Of a stretch of 38,941 nucleotides of DNA, positions 1-7,531 are shown in pieces. Every line of letters starts with the position of its first letter. The first letter of the stretch is position 1. The stretch spans positions 1-38,941 of the forward strand of contig MFBV01000044.1 of assembly GCA_001776505.1 (NCBI GenBank), written 5' to 3'. The notes beneath the pieces were generated by a model. The model did not search any database and was not told the DNA's origin. It worked only from the letters and a program-made list of their open reading frames with translations. The position numbers and the translations under genes are program-made. This stretch comes from Candidatus Curtissbacteria bacterium RIFCSPLOWO2_02_FULL_40_11. Its GTDB lineage: Bacteria > Patescibacteriota > Microgenomatia > Curtissbacterales > GWA2-41-24.

Positions 1-90
1 GAGCAACTTTGGTTCGTCTTCTGGGCATATTTCTTCTAATTGTACATTAAAATAACCTAAATTGCTATAGGTCATTTTTAGACAGAGCAT
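1..90 (-). CDS. Unknown protein, N-terminal fragment cut by window edge
   Basis: An open frame runs off the left edge. It starts at ATG 90..88, or at the in-frame ATG 75..73 giving MTYSNLGYFNVQLEEI. It begins 1 nt after the stop of the Lon-like gene and reads the same way, so it is probably in the same operon. The visible residues do not resemble the Lon protease domain, so this is not simply the split-off remainder of Lon. Too little is visible to name a family, and neither start has a clear Shine-Dalgarno. Confidence 0.45.
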   Translation of the reverse strand, partial: MLCLKMTYSNLGYFNVQLEEICPEDEPKLL

Positions 91-91
91 G

Positions 92-1138
92 TTAGTCTAG
101 AATAAATTCTTTTACGTTTTCTGGAGTAATAACAATTTTGCTAATCTTGCCTTCTAACTTTTGTTTTGCCACTTTACGGCTGATGGCGTTTATTGTTCTA
201 TCAAGTGTTCTCATCCCTGCATCAAAACCCAAGGGTCTAACAATTTGATCCCAAGTATCGTCATCGATCGTTAATTCTTTCTCGCTAAGTCCTGAGCTAG
301 CTAATGCTCTGGGCAATAGATAATCCTTACCAATAGTTATTTTTTGCTCATCTGTATAGCTTGGCATTTCGATAAACTCTACCCTGTCAAGTACTGCTGT
401 TGCTATCCCTCTCGTGTTGTTGGCAGTTGCAATAAAAAGTATTTCTGAAAGATCAAAAGGGTAATCTATAAATTGATCAAGGAATTTGCTGTTTTGCTCC
501 GGGTCTAAAACTTCGACTAGAACTCCCATGATATCAGCCCTTGATTCATCGGTAACTCTATCAATTTCATCTAGAAGAATTACAGGATTCTTGGTTTGTA
601 CTCTTCTGAGAACTTTTATCACTTGACCTGGTTCAGAACCTGGATAAGCTCGGGCTTTACCTCTTAATTGTAAAGCGTCGCCCATACCCCCTAAAGGAAT
701 TCTGCCAAACTTTCTTCCGAGGGCTTCTGCAATCGAAATCGCCATAGTGGTTTTACCTGTCCCAACTAAACCCAAAAGTAGAATAGCTGGTGCTTTTGTT
801 CTCTCGCCTTTTTGCTCTTTTAAGACATTAACAGAAATATATTCCAGAATTCTTTCTTTTAATTCCGATAAGCCAAAATGATTTTTATCTAGAATTTTTT
901 TTGCGTTTTCTAGAGATAGTATGTCCTTAGTGCTTTTATTCCAAGGAAGATTGACGACCCAGTCAAGATATCTAGCAACAGAGTCGTATTCCTGAGAATA
1001 TCCTTGGCCAGAAGCGATGCGTGTTAGTCTATTAATCATTGCATTAACTTTTTGCTTAAGATTAGGTGGTAGCTGCGAACCAGTAAATTTTTGCTCAAGA
1101 ATTTGTATGTCTTCGAATTGGGCAGGAGGGGTATTCAT
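92..1138 (-). CDS. Lon-type AAA+ ATPase lacking protease and LON N-domains
   Basis: 348 aa that match the middle of Lon protease only. Residues 10-110 match the helical segment before the ATPase (YLDWVVNLPW, HFGLSELKERILEY). The AAA+ module follows with Walker A GLVGTGKT (123-130), the Lon-specific loop GGMGDALQLRG, Walker B VILLDEID (186-193) and sensor FIATANN. The protein ends right after the AAA+ lid (ENVKEFILD), where the Ser-Lys protease domain would normally begin, and it has no N-terminal substrate-binding domain. Full Lon is about 780-800 aa. It may be an unfoldase or chaperone, or may partner with a separate peptidase. It overlaps the upstream gene by 4 nt (ATGA), indicating translational coupling. 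Confidence 0.85.
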   Translation of the reverse strand: MNTPPAQFEDIQILEQKFTGSQLPPNLKQKVNAMINRLTRIASGQGYSQEYDSVARYLDWVVNLPWNKSTKDILSLENAKKILDKNHFGLSELKERILEYISVNVLKEQKGERTKAPAILLLGLVGTGKTTMAISIAEALGRKFGRIPLGGMGDALQLRGKARAYPGSEPGQVIKVLRRVQTKNPVILLDEIDRVTDESRADIMGVLVEVLDPEQNSKFLDQFIDYPFDLSEILFIATANNTRGIATAVLDRVEFIEMPSYTDEQKITIGKDYLLPRALASSGLSEKELTIDDDTWDQIVRPLGFDAGMRTLDRTINAISRKVAKQKLEGKISKIVITPENVKEFILD

Positions 1139-2130
1139 TTCAAACTAATTAAACCAGAAAAGTTGACGTCCTTCAAAGCGAAATTTATTTCCTCTATTTC
1201 TTGTAAAACTTTTTGCAGATTTGGATTTGTCTTCAGCGTATCTTGACCGCTGATAAGACTAATAAAATTTACATCTATTTGAGCATCTTCTTTATTAATG
1301 AAGCTAAATAGGAAATTTGAATCATTATCAAAATCAAATGCAGGGAAATCTGTGCTATTTTTGGAATTTAGTGCATCAGACATACTAAAAGCCGCTTCTC
1401 TGGAGGAAGCAAATACTATCAGGTTTTCGTGTTGAAAAAAAGCAACTGTTTTATTTGTTTCTTCTTGTGTTATGTTGATAAGATGAAATGCGATATCGTT
1501 TCGAACTTCTTCTTTGTAAGAATTTTCCGCTTCGTTTGAAAAGTCGAGGTTTCTAAGACTTGTGAGGTCTATATCACTTGATTGGCTAATAACTGAATAC
1601 TCTACGTCAGTACCAAATATTATTAAATATTGCCCGTTATCAGAACCAAAATTATTTCCAAGCCAACTTGACAAACTTTCGGGGTATAAGTTTCTAGATG
1701 TTACAAAATTTAATACACTTGGAGAAAATATAGCTAGATTGTAGTCTTGAGGAACTTTGATTTTCTTTGGAGATAATTTTTGAATAAACGCATCGTGTGA
1801 AGTGTTTCCAGAGAAATTAATTATTCCATCGTTAAATGTTGGATTTATTTCTATTGGAGCTAAATAAGTAAGACTAACAGAAGAAGTACTATCAAGCGCA
1901 AATGACAGCTCTTCGATGCTGCTTTGTGGAATTTGAAGATTTTCAAGGATTTTCAAGAATTTATTTTGGTCTGTGATAGTTAAATCAAAATCTATATAAA
2001 ATCTGTTTTCAGAACTGGTTATTTTTATGAGACTTTTATTAGCGTCATTTTTTAGGAAGAAAATGAGTGAGATTATTGCTACAAATATAATTACCCAAAA
2101 CCCCAATTTTTTTTTGGGTATATGCTTCAT
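1135..2130 (-). CDS. Membrane-anchored protein of unknown function
   Basis: 331 aa with a lysine-rich N-terminus (MKHIPKKK) followed by one hydrophobic segment (about residues 10-26, GFWVIIFVAIISLIFFL), then a long acidic, Ser/Asn-rich soluble part probably outside the membrane. I do not recognise a family. The alternation of beta-like stretches with phrases such as ENLIVFASSREAAFSMSDAL recalls extracellular DUF3352-type proteins, but this is only an impression. It starts 2 nt after the pnp stop and its stop overlaps the lon-like start, so it is probably made from the pnp transcript. Confidence 0.7.
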   Translation of the reverse strand: MKHIPKKKLGFWVIIFVAIISLIFFLKNDANKSLIKITSSENRFYIDFDLTITDQNKFLKILENLQIPQSSIEELSFALDSTSSVSLTYLAPIEINPTFNDGIINFSGNTSHDAFIQKLSPKKIKVPQDYNLAIFSPSVLNFVTSRNLYPESLSSWLGNNFGSDNGQYLIIFGTDVEYSVISQSSDIDLTSLRNLDFSNEAENSYKEEVRNDIAFHLINITQEETNKTVAFFQHENLIVFASSREAAFSMSDALNSKNSTDFPAFDFDNDSNFLFSFINKEDAQIDVNFISLISGQDTLKTNPNLQKVLQEIEEINFALKDVNFSGLISLK

Positions 2131-2132
2131 TT

Positions 2133-4340
2133 TTAGTATCTGTGCCTTGGACCTCTGTTTTTAAAATTTTTCGGGTCTGGTTTTGAGAACTTTCGATTTT
2201 GGAAATCTCTACCTCTTGTTTTGTCTTTATCTTTTCTATCTTCTCCTTCGGCGTTATTACCAAATATCATTGATAGATTAACTCTTCCCTGTTCATCAAT
2301 TTCTGCAACGCGGGTTTTTACTTTTTGCCCTACTTTAACAACGTCTTCAACCTTGTTAACCCTAAAAGGGGCTAACTTAGAAATGTGTACTAAGCCCTCT
2401 TTGCCAGGCAAAATTTCAACCATTGCTCCAAATGGTAAAATTCTTTTCACTTCACCTTCGTAGACTTCACCCACTTGAGCCTCTTTGACTATACCCTCAA
2501 TTATTTCTGCAGCCTTTTTGCAAGCATTTACATCCTTACTGCTAATTGTCACCGTACCTTCGTCGTTAATGTCAATTGCCGCTCCAGTGTTTGAGATTAT
2601 TTTATTAATTATCCTGCCTCCCGAGCCAATAACGTCTCCAATTTTACTTGGGTCAATCTTTACCAAAATTATTGTTGGGGCGTATTTAGAAACACTCCTT
2701 CTATATGTTGGAATTGTTGCAAGAATCTTATCTAAAATTTCTAGTCTCGCCTTTTTAGCTTTTGAAAGCGCTTCTTCTAATATTTTTACAGGGATACCAT
2801 CAAGTTTAATATCCATCTGGATTGCAGTAACACCATTTTTGGTTCCCGCCACTTTGAAATCCATATCACCCTGAGCATCTTCTTGGTAAGCAATATCTGT
2901 TATCGTTACATAGTTCGATTTATCTTTTTTGTCGGTAATTAAGCCGATAGAGATGCCCGCTACTGGTTCTTTAATTGGGACTCCAGCATCCATTAAAGCT
3001 AAGGTTGAACCACAAACCGCAGCCATAGAGGTTGATCCTGCTGAAGACGTGATTTCAGTCACTACACGGATTGTATAAGGAAATTTATCGTTTTCAGGAA
3101 TAACAGGCCGGATGGCTTTTTCTGCTAATGCACCATGACCAATTTCTCTCCTACCGGGTGCTCCACGTCTACTGACCTCCCCAACCGAAAATGGGGGGAA
3201 ATTATAGTGGTGCATGTATCTTTTTGTTTCCTCACCTTCCATCCCCTCGATTAATTGCTCCAATGCTGGAGATCCAAGGGTGGCTATCGAGATTGCTTGC
3301 GTTTCGCCTCTTTGAAAAATTGCCGATCCATGCGTTCTTGGTAATACCTCGACTTTTGTAGTTATGTCTCTTATTTCATCAGGTGATCGACCATCTGTTC
3401 TTTTCTTATTTATAAGGATTTTGTCTCTTAGAATATTAGCAACTTCCTCATCAAGAATGTCGGAAAGAATTTTAGAATTTAATGATTCTTCATCCTCTTT
3501 TATAAACTCAGCAGTTAATGTTTCTATTTTTTCTTCAAACCACCCTTCATCCTGGCTAGCAGTTTTGAAATCTTCCATGAAATTATCTCGAATATATTTC
3601 TTTATTTTCGACTCATTCTCCTCGCTCGCTTTTTGGGGAACATATTCGTGCTTTTTTTTGCCAGCTTCTCTTGCCATATTTTCTATTTGAGAAATAACTG
3701 TTTTCCCTTGATCGAGACCAAACTTTATTGCCTCTACTACTGACTTTTCATCAGCCTCGGTAGCTTCAGCTTCAAGCATTACAACGTTTTCTTTACTGGA
3801 AGCTAATACGATTTCTAAATCGCATAATTTTCTCTCTTCTTCAGTTGGATTCAAGATATATTCCCCATTATGTTTGCCAACACGAACTCCAGATAATGGA
3901 CCATTCCAAGGTACGTCCGAAATTGCAAGAGCTGCTGATGTGGCTATTAGCGAAACGATATCTGGATCGTTTTGCTGATCGATGGAAAGTACAGTAATTA
4001 TTACCTGAACTTCATTTTGAAAATCTTTCGGGAACAGTGGTCTTATACTTCTGTCGATTAATCTTGAAGTCAAAACTGCGGCTTCAGTTGGCCTGTTTTC
4101 GCGTTTAATAAACCGCGAGGTGGATATTTTGCCACCAGCATATAATTTCTCTTCGTAGTCTACTGAGAGCGGGAAGAAACCGATATCTGTTTTGGGGGTC
4201 TGAGTTACTACCGTAGCTAGAACTACTGTTTCTCCATAAGAGGCAAGCACAGATCCGTTCGCTTGGAGTGCTATTTCTCCGGTTTCAAGAGTAAACTTCT
4301 TGCCACCAAGATCAAATTCTTTTCTTATTTTTTTATTCAT
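2133..4340 (-). CDS. pnp: Polyribonucleotide nucleotidyltransferase (PNPase)
   Basis: 735 aa, normal length. PNPase degrades RNA 3'-to-5' by phosphorolysis, as a trimer. Domains in order: first RNase PH domain (about 10-215, with FFPLSVDYEEKLYAGGKI), helical linker, second RNase PH domain (about 315-545, with GRSPDEIRDI and the catalytic-region TDIAYQEDAQGDMDFK), KH domain (about 555-615, GxxG in IGSGGRIINKI), S1 domain (about 620-692, GEVYEGEVKRILPFGAMVEI), and a basic Arg/Lys-rich tail. It lies downstream of rpsO, the classic rpsO-pnp order, but separated by 328 nt holding two extra rpsO 3' tails and hairpins. Confidence 0.97.
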   Translation of the reverse strand: MNKKIRKEFDLGGKKFTLETGEIALQANGSVLASYGETVVLATVVTQTPKTDIGFFPLSVDYEEKLYAGGKISTSRFIKRENRPTEAAVLTSRLIDRSIRPLFPKDFQNEVQVIITVLSIDQQNDPDIVSLIATSAALAISDVPWNGPLSGVRVGKHNGEYILNPTEEERKLCDLEIVLASSKENVVMLEAEATEADEKSVVEAIKFGLDQGKTVISQIENMAREAGKKKHEYVPQKASEENESKIKKYIRDNFMEDFKTASQDEGWFEEKIETLTAEFIKEDEESLNSKILSDILDEEVANILRDKILINKKRTDGRSPDEIRDITTKVEVLPRTHGSAIFQRGETQAISIATLGSPALEQLIEGMEGEETKRYMHHYNFPPFSVGEVSRRGAPGRREIGHGALAEKAIRPVIPENDKFPYTIRVVTEITSSAGSTSMAAVCGSTLALMDAGVPIKEPVAGISIGLITDKKDKSNYVTITDIAYQEDAQGDMDFKVAGTKNGVTAIQMDIKLDGIPVKILEEALSKAKKARLEILDKILATIPTYRRSVSKYAPTIILVKIDPSKIGDVIGSGGRIINKIISNTGAAIDINDEGTVTISSKDVNACKKAAEIIEGIVKEAQVGEVYEGEVKRILPFGAMVEILPGKEGLVHISKLAPFRVNKVEDVVKVGQKVKTRVAEIDEQGRVNLSMIFGNNAEGEDRKDKDKTRGRDFQNRKFSKPDPKNFKNRGPRHRY

Positions 4341-4360
4341 ATGTTAGAAAACTTAGATGA

Positions 4361-4435
4361 GGTAATGAGGAGTTAGAAATCGGAAAGTGAGAATCATAAA
4401 TGGTTCTTACTTCTCAACTTCCAACAACTCTTACC
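4361..4435 (-). promoter_or_regulatory. Long imperfect hairpin in the pnp leader
   Basis: The 75-nt stretch folds back on itself: GGTAA at 4361-4365 pairs with TTACC at 4431-4435, and the arms stay largely complementary (for example GTGAGAA with TTCTTAC) to a loop near 4398. It ends about 20 nt before the pnp start codon. In other bacteria the pnp leader carries an RNase III-cleaved stem that PNPase uses for autoregulation; a similar role here is inferred. The wording of the arms also resembles the inverted repeat at 20715-20780, so it may instead be a dispersed palindromic repeat. Confidence 0.4.
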
Positions 4436-4459
4436 TAATCCTTAGTTATTTACCTCGTT

Positions 4460-4465
4460 ATTATA
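4460..4465 (-). promoter_or_regulatory. Candidate -10 element for pnp
   Basis: Perfect TATAAT on the minus strand, about 120 nt upstream of pnp and downstream of the rpsO tails. No convincing -35 is visible; the hairpin at 4478-4494 occupies that place. Confidence 0.35.
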
Positions 4466-4477
4466 CTACAAACTTCC

Positions 4478-4494
4478 GAGGACTAAAAGTCCTC
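4478..4494. repeat. Perfect 7-bp hairpin between rpsO tails and pnp
   Basis: GAGGACT, 3-nt loop, AGTCCTC. On neither strand is it followed by a proper T-run, so a terminator is not supported. It sits just beyond the second rpsO tail. Confidence 0.5.
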
Positions 4495-4504
4495 AGCTTT
4501 ATTT

Positions 4505-4546
4505 CTAGGTTAATCCCAACTTGTCATAATGTCTTTTAGACCGCTC
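4505..4546 (-). pseudogene. Second diverged rpsO 3' tail (remnant)
   Basis: Minus-strand codons read ERSKRHYDKLGLT-stop, matching the S15 C-terminus [14 protein letters not shown]-stop of the intact gene 120 nt upstream. An alternative frame gives KDIM, so small indels are possible. No start codon; a 3' fragment only. It lies 23 nt beyond the first tail. Confidence 0.6.
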
Positions 4547-4569
4547 GCGTTCGCAAGGACATTACCTTA

Positions 4570-4620
4570 TTACTTAGGTAAACCCAATTTATCTATTATA
4601 TCCTTTATTAAGAACGGCGC
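4570..4620 (-). pseudogene. First diverged rpsO 3' tail (remnant)
   Basis: Minus-strand codons read APFLI then [11 protein letters not shown]-stop. The last 11 residues equal those of intact rpsO, yet the codons differ at about seven of the eleven positions, all synonymously (ATT/ATA, CTA/TTG, GGC/GGT, TTG/TTA, CCG/CCT, AAA/AAG). It begins directly at the base of the hairpin 4621-4646. This is not a recent tandem copy: both versions look shaped by selection on protein. Confidence 0.8.
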
Positions 4621-4646
4621 ACTATTGAAACAACGATTTCAATAGT
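4621..4646. repeat. Junction hairpin between rpsO and its orphan tail
   Basis: Perfect 10-bp stem (ACTATTGAAA / TTTCAATAGT) with the hexaloop TCGTTG on the coding strand. A hairpin of the same size and loop lies at the equivalent place downstream of rpsT (21120-21145). No T-run follows on the coding strand, so it is not an ordinary intrinsic terminator; an RNA-processing site or an insertion-end signature are alternatives. Confidence 0.75.
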
Positions 4647-4668
4647 AGTGTAGTCCTTAGCAAAGATA

Positions 4669-4938
4669 TTATTTCGGCAAGCCTAGTTTATCAATAATAT
4701 CTTTATATCTTTCTGGCGCTTTTCTCGTTAAAAAATGAAGGAGTCGGCGCCTTTTATTGATCATTGATAGGAGGCCTCTCCTAGAGTGATTATCATGAGA
4801 GTGATTTTTTAGGTGATCTGCAACATTGCCAATTCTCTGAGAAAGAAGTGCTACCTGAACTTCTGGAGAACCGGTATCACCCTCGTGAGTTTTAAACTTG
4901 TCGATTACCTGTTTTTTTGCAGTCGATTTTGTAGCCAT
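4669..4938 (-). CDS. rpsO: 30S ribosomal protein S15
   Basis: 89 aa, the normal S15 length, binding 16S rRNA in the central domain of the small subunit. Hallmarks: [20 protein letters not shown], the [14 protein letters not shown] turn with conserved His/Asp/Ser, [16 protein letters not shown] and the C-terminal KLGLPK. There is a TATACT -10 candidate at 4953-4958, 14 nt before the ATG, and no clear Shine-Dalgarno. Its 3' end is duplicated twice downstream in diverged form. Confidence 0.97.
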   Translation of the reverse strand: MATKSTAKKQVIDKFKTHEGDTGSPEVQVALLSQRIGNVADHLKNHSHDNHSRRGLLSMINKRRRLLHFLTRKAPERYKDIIDKLGLPK

Positions 4939-4964
4939 TTTGATAGGGGCTTAGTATATAGAAA

Positions 4965-6008
4965 TTATGATTCTCTGTCAAAAGATTTAGATCCTCGATA
5001 GACTTTAGGCGGTTTTAACCACGCTTTTTTAGAAGCTTCTTTTGATTCCACATCTTCAATAGGTATTGTAGATTGCTCTTCAGTGTATAAAGGATTATTG
5101 GGCCCTTGAATTGACGGGATAGTTGGTGATTTTACTCTTTGGATTCTATCCATGTTTGGTGATTGTGTCTGTTGGTAATTAATCCCGGATATTCTGTCTA
5201 TTTTAATATCTCGTTGCTTGAAGATTTTATCGTACGTATGTCTGCTTGCTAAATTCACCTCTCTAGACTCGCTGGCGAGGCTGGCTCTACCTGCTCCTAA
5301 TTGTAATAAATGCTTTGCTACCTCTAATGTTGAAGGCGCTGTAGATTTTGGGGAAAACATTTGGGTAGTTAATTTTATTCCAGAATATAAATTGAAAGAT
5401 ATATCTTCATCGAACGGCAGCGCAAGATCAGTAATAATTCTTGTGGTCAACTCGCTAATAGTCGCTGCTTCTGGATCATCGAGTTCAATTTGTGCAAATT
5501 TCTCGGGTGGTTTGTTTTTATTAATAGACATGATCCACTTAGTTGAACTATTAATTTGCTCACGAGTAATTTCATTATTCATTTCTCCTGCTGAACTGAA
5601 CCCAATCGCGATAACCGTGTCTGGGTAAGAAACACTTTTGTCCAGAGAAATACTATCTTCAGAAATTCCTTCTGCACCCGCAAGTGCGTGTACCTTAATT
5701 TTTAATTCATCACCTTCCAGGTTGTAAGTTACTTTATCCACTGTATTGATTGCATTGTTAATTACTATAACTAAGTCTTCTTTCCCTTGTAGTTTGCCGA
5801 TTTTATCCACACCATATAAGTTGTTCGCATCGTTAACTGTAGGTTCACTTGCTATTACATTTGCATTTTTACCTGTTTTTTTTATCGACAGATAAAGTGC
5901 AAGTCCAGATGCAAGACCGTCAAAACCGCTTTTTTTTGAAACAGCTATCAATATAGTTTGGGAATTAGAAAGTTTTTCAAGTATTTGTTTTTTTTGGAAA
6001 TCTTCCAT
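4965..6008 (-). CDS. Degenerate DHH-family (NrnA/RecJ-like) protein
   Basis: 347 aa. The first 60 residues have the fold pattern of DHH phosphoesterases (LIAVSKKSGFDGLASGLALYLSIKKTGK), where active enzymes have an HxxPDxDA motif. Here the His is absent and only one Asp of that motif remains, and no later DHH triad is seen (HALAGAEG stands in the region). Probably non-catalytic. The C-terminal 90 residues are low-complexity and proline-rich. It sits between infB and rpsO, where many bacteria carry rbfA-nrnA-truB, so descent from the nrnA of that operon is plausible. Family assignment is inferred from pattern and position. Confidence 0.55.
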   Translation of the reverse strand: MEDFQKKQILEKLSNSQTILIAVSKKSGFDGLASGLALYLSIKKTGKNANVIASEPTVNDANNLYGVDKIGKLQGKEDLVIVINNAINTVDKVTYNLEGDELKIKVHALAGAEGISEDSISLDKSVSYPDTVIAIGFSSAGEMNNEITREQINSSTKWIMSINKNKPPEKFAQIELDDPEAATISELTTRIITDLALPFDEDISFNLYSGIKLTTQMFSPKSTAPSTLEVAKHLLQLGAGRASLASESREVNLASRHTYDKIFKQRDIKIDRISGINYQQTQSPNMDRIQRVKSPTIPSIQGPNNPLYTEEQSTIPIEDVESKEASKKAWLKPPKVYRGSKSFDRES

Positions 6009-6066
6009 GTTATTGAGTAATCAATTTATCCAGAAAATATTTTGATTTATTAGCAAGGATACAATT

Positions 6067-7500
6067 TTAACCCAATGATTCTATAATATCTCCTTCTAGG
6101 AAGTCAAGATTATTTTTGAAAGCTACACCGCATTCTTGGCCTGCTTCCACAGATTTTACTTCTTTTCTGAATTTTTTTAGTGACAAAATTTCCGACTCTA
6201 TACCTTTTCCATTTTCTTTTCTCAAAATAATTTTATCACCTGCAGATATCTTACCGTTTGTAACCTTAGATCCGGCTATTTTAATGCCTTCAACATCAAA
6301 AGTCGCTACTATTTGCGCTTTACCTTTAATTTTTATTTCATGCTTTGTTTCTTCGAAACTTTTCGCTATTTCTTCTAAATCAGCTATTAATTTATAAATT
6401 ACTTCATAATTTCGGATTACGACATGTTCTTGGTCTGCTTGTTTAGCAACAGAATTTAGTACCTTGGTATTGAAAGCAATAATTGGAGCCTTAGCTCCTT
6501 TTGCGAAATTTACGTCTGTAGATTGAACATCTCCGACAGCTGACGAAATAATTAAAACTTTTTCAGGTAAATTTTCCTTTATTGCCTCAAGAGATCCCAA
6601 AACATCTGCTTTTACTATAATCTTAAATTTATCCTTGGCTTCAAGTGCTTTCGCAATAATATCTGAGTGGGATGCAGCTTGTTGATCGCTTTCATCTTTG
6701 GTTTTTATAGTTTGACGGACAATACTCCCAACTTCTAAAGTGTTCTTAAATCCTAATATTTCTACAGGTTTCGAAGGAAAAGCCTCATTAATATTCTTTC
6801 CAATGTCATCTATCAGGGCTTTTACTTTGATAGTTTCATTGTCTACTTGAATCTTTTGACCTACAGATAAAGTGCCTTTTTTGACAATGACACTGACTAT
6901 TGCACCACGATGTTTGTCTAGAAAGGATTCCACAACTACAGCATCAAGAGGATCTTTCGGCAGCGATTCTTGGGGAGAAATTTGCCAAACAAGTTGAATA
7001 ACTTCCAGAAGTTCATCTATTCCTTTATTTTTTGTGGCTGCAACATCTACAAAAGGAACATCGCCACCGTAACTTTCTGCAACTATTTCCTCTTTCTGTA
7101 AATCCTTTTTTACTTTCTCAATATTTATATCCGGAAGATCTGTCTTTGAAATTGCTACTATTGTTGGCACATTAGCCTTTTTTATATGTTTAATTGCCTC
7201 TACTGTTTGGGGTTTAACACCGTCATTGGCAGCAACAACCAGTATGGCAATATCTGCAACTTCTGCTCCTCTTGAGCGCATTTTTTCAAAAGCAGCATGG
7301 CCAGGAGTATCTATAAAAGTTATGTAATTTTCTTGAAATTTAACTTGGTATGCACCTATGTGCTGAGTTATGCCGCCATGCTCTTTGGCAACTACGTTAG
7401 TTTTACGGATCGCGTCTAGAAGCGTGGTTTTCCCATGATCGACGTGTCCTAAAATAGCCACCACCGGCGGACGAATATTGTTTTTGGTATCTTTTTTCAT
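6067..7500 (-). CDS. infB: Translation initiation factor IF-2, short form
   Basis: 477 aa, starting about ten residues before the G domain, so the long N-terminal region of typical IF-2 (890 aa in E. coli) is absent. IF-2 is a GTPase that brings fMet-tRNA to the 30S subunit and promotes subunit joining. Visible motifs: G1 GHVDHGKT (18-25), switch I GGITQHIGAY, G3 DTPGHAAF, G4 SKTD (about 118-121) in place of the usual NKxD, and G5-like VAATKNKG. Domains II, III and the C-terminal barrels follow (ending ECGVAFKNNLDFLEGD). 31 nt separate it from nusA. Confidence 0.96.
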   Translation of the reverse strand: MKKDTKNNIRPPVVAILGHVDHGKTTLLDAIRKTNVVAKEHGGITQHIGAYQVKFQENYITFIDTPGHAAFEKMRSRGAEVADIAILVVAANDGVKPQTVEAIKHIKKANVPTIVAISKTDLPDINIEKVKKDLQKEEIVAESYGGDVPFVDVAATKNKGIDELLEVIQLVWQISPQESLPKDPLDAVVVESFLDKHRGAIVSVIVKKGTLSVGQKIQVDNETIKVKALIDDIGKNINEAFPSKPVEILGFKNTLEVGSIVRQTIKTKDESDQQAASHSDIIAKALEAKDKFKIIVKADVLGSLEAIKENLPEKVLIISSAVGDVQSTDVNFAKGAKAPIIAFNTKVLNSVAKQADQEHVVIRNYEVIYKLIADLEEIAKSFEETKHEIKIKGKAQIVATFDVEGIKIAGSKVTNGKISAGDKIILRKENGKGIESEILSLKKFRKEVKSVEAGQECGVAFKNNLDFLEGDIIESLG

Positions 7501-7531
7501 TTTTTAAAGTTTCCAGCAACGACGGTTTCAT

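Noticed and set aside
2221-3690. Plus-strand open frames across pnp and similar antisense frames over infB, dnaK, nusA and the helicases
   Set aside because: They are out-of-frame shadows of conserved genes without promoters, ribosome binding sites or recognisable products.
4505-4671. Simple recent tandem duplication of the rpsO end
   Set aside because: Nearly all codon differences are synonymous and numerous, so the copies separated long ago under selection.
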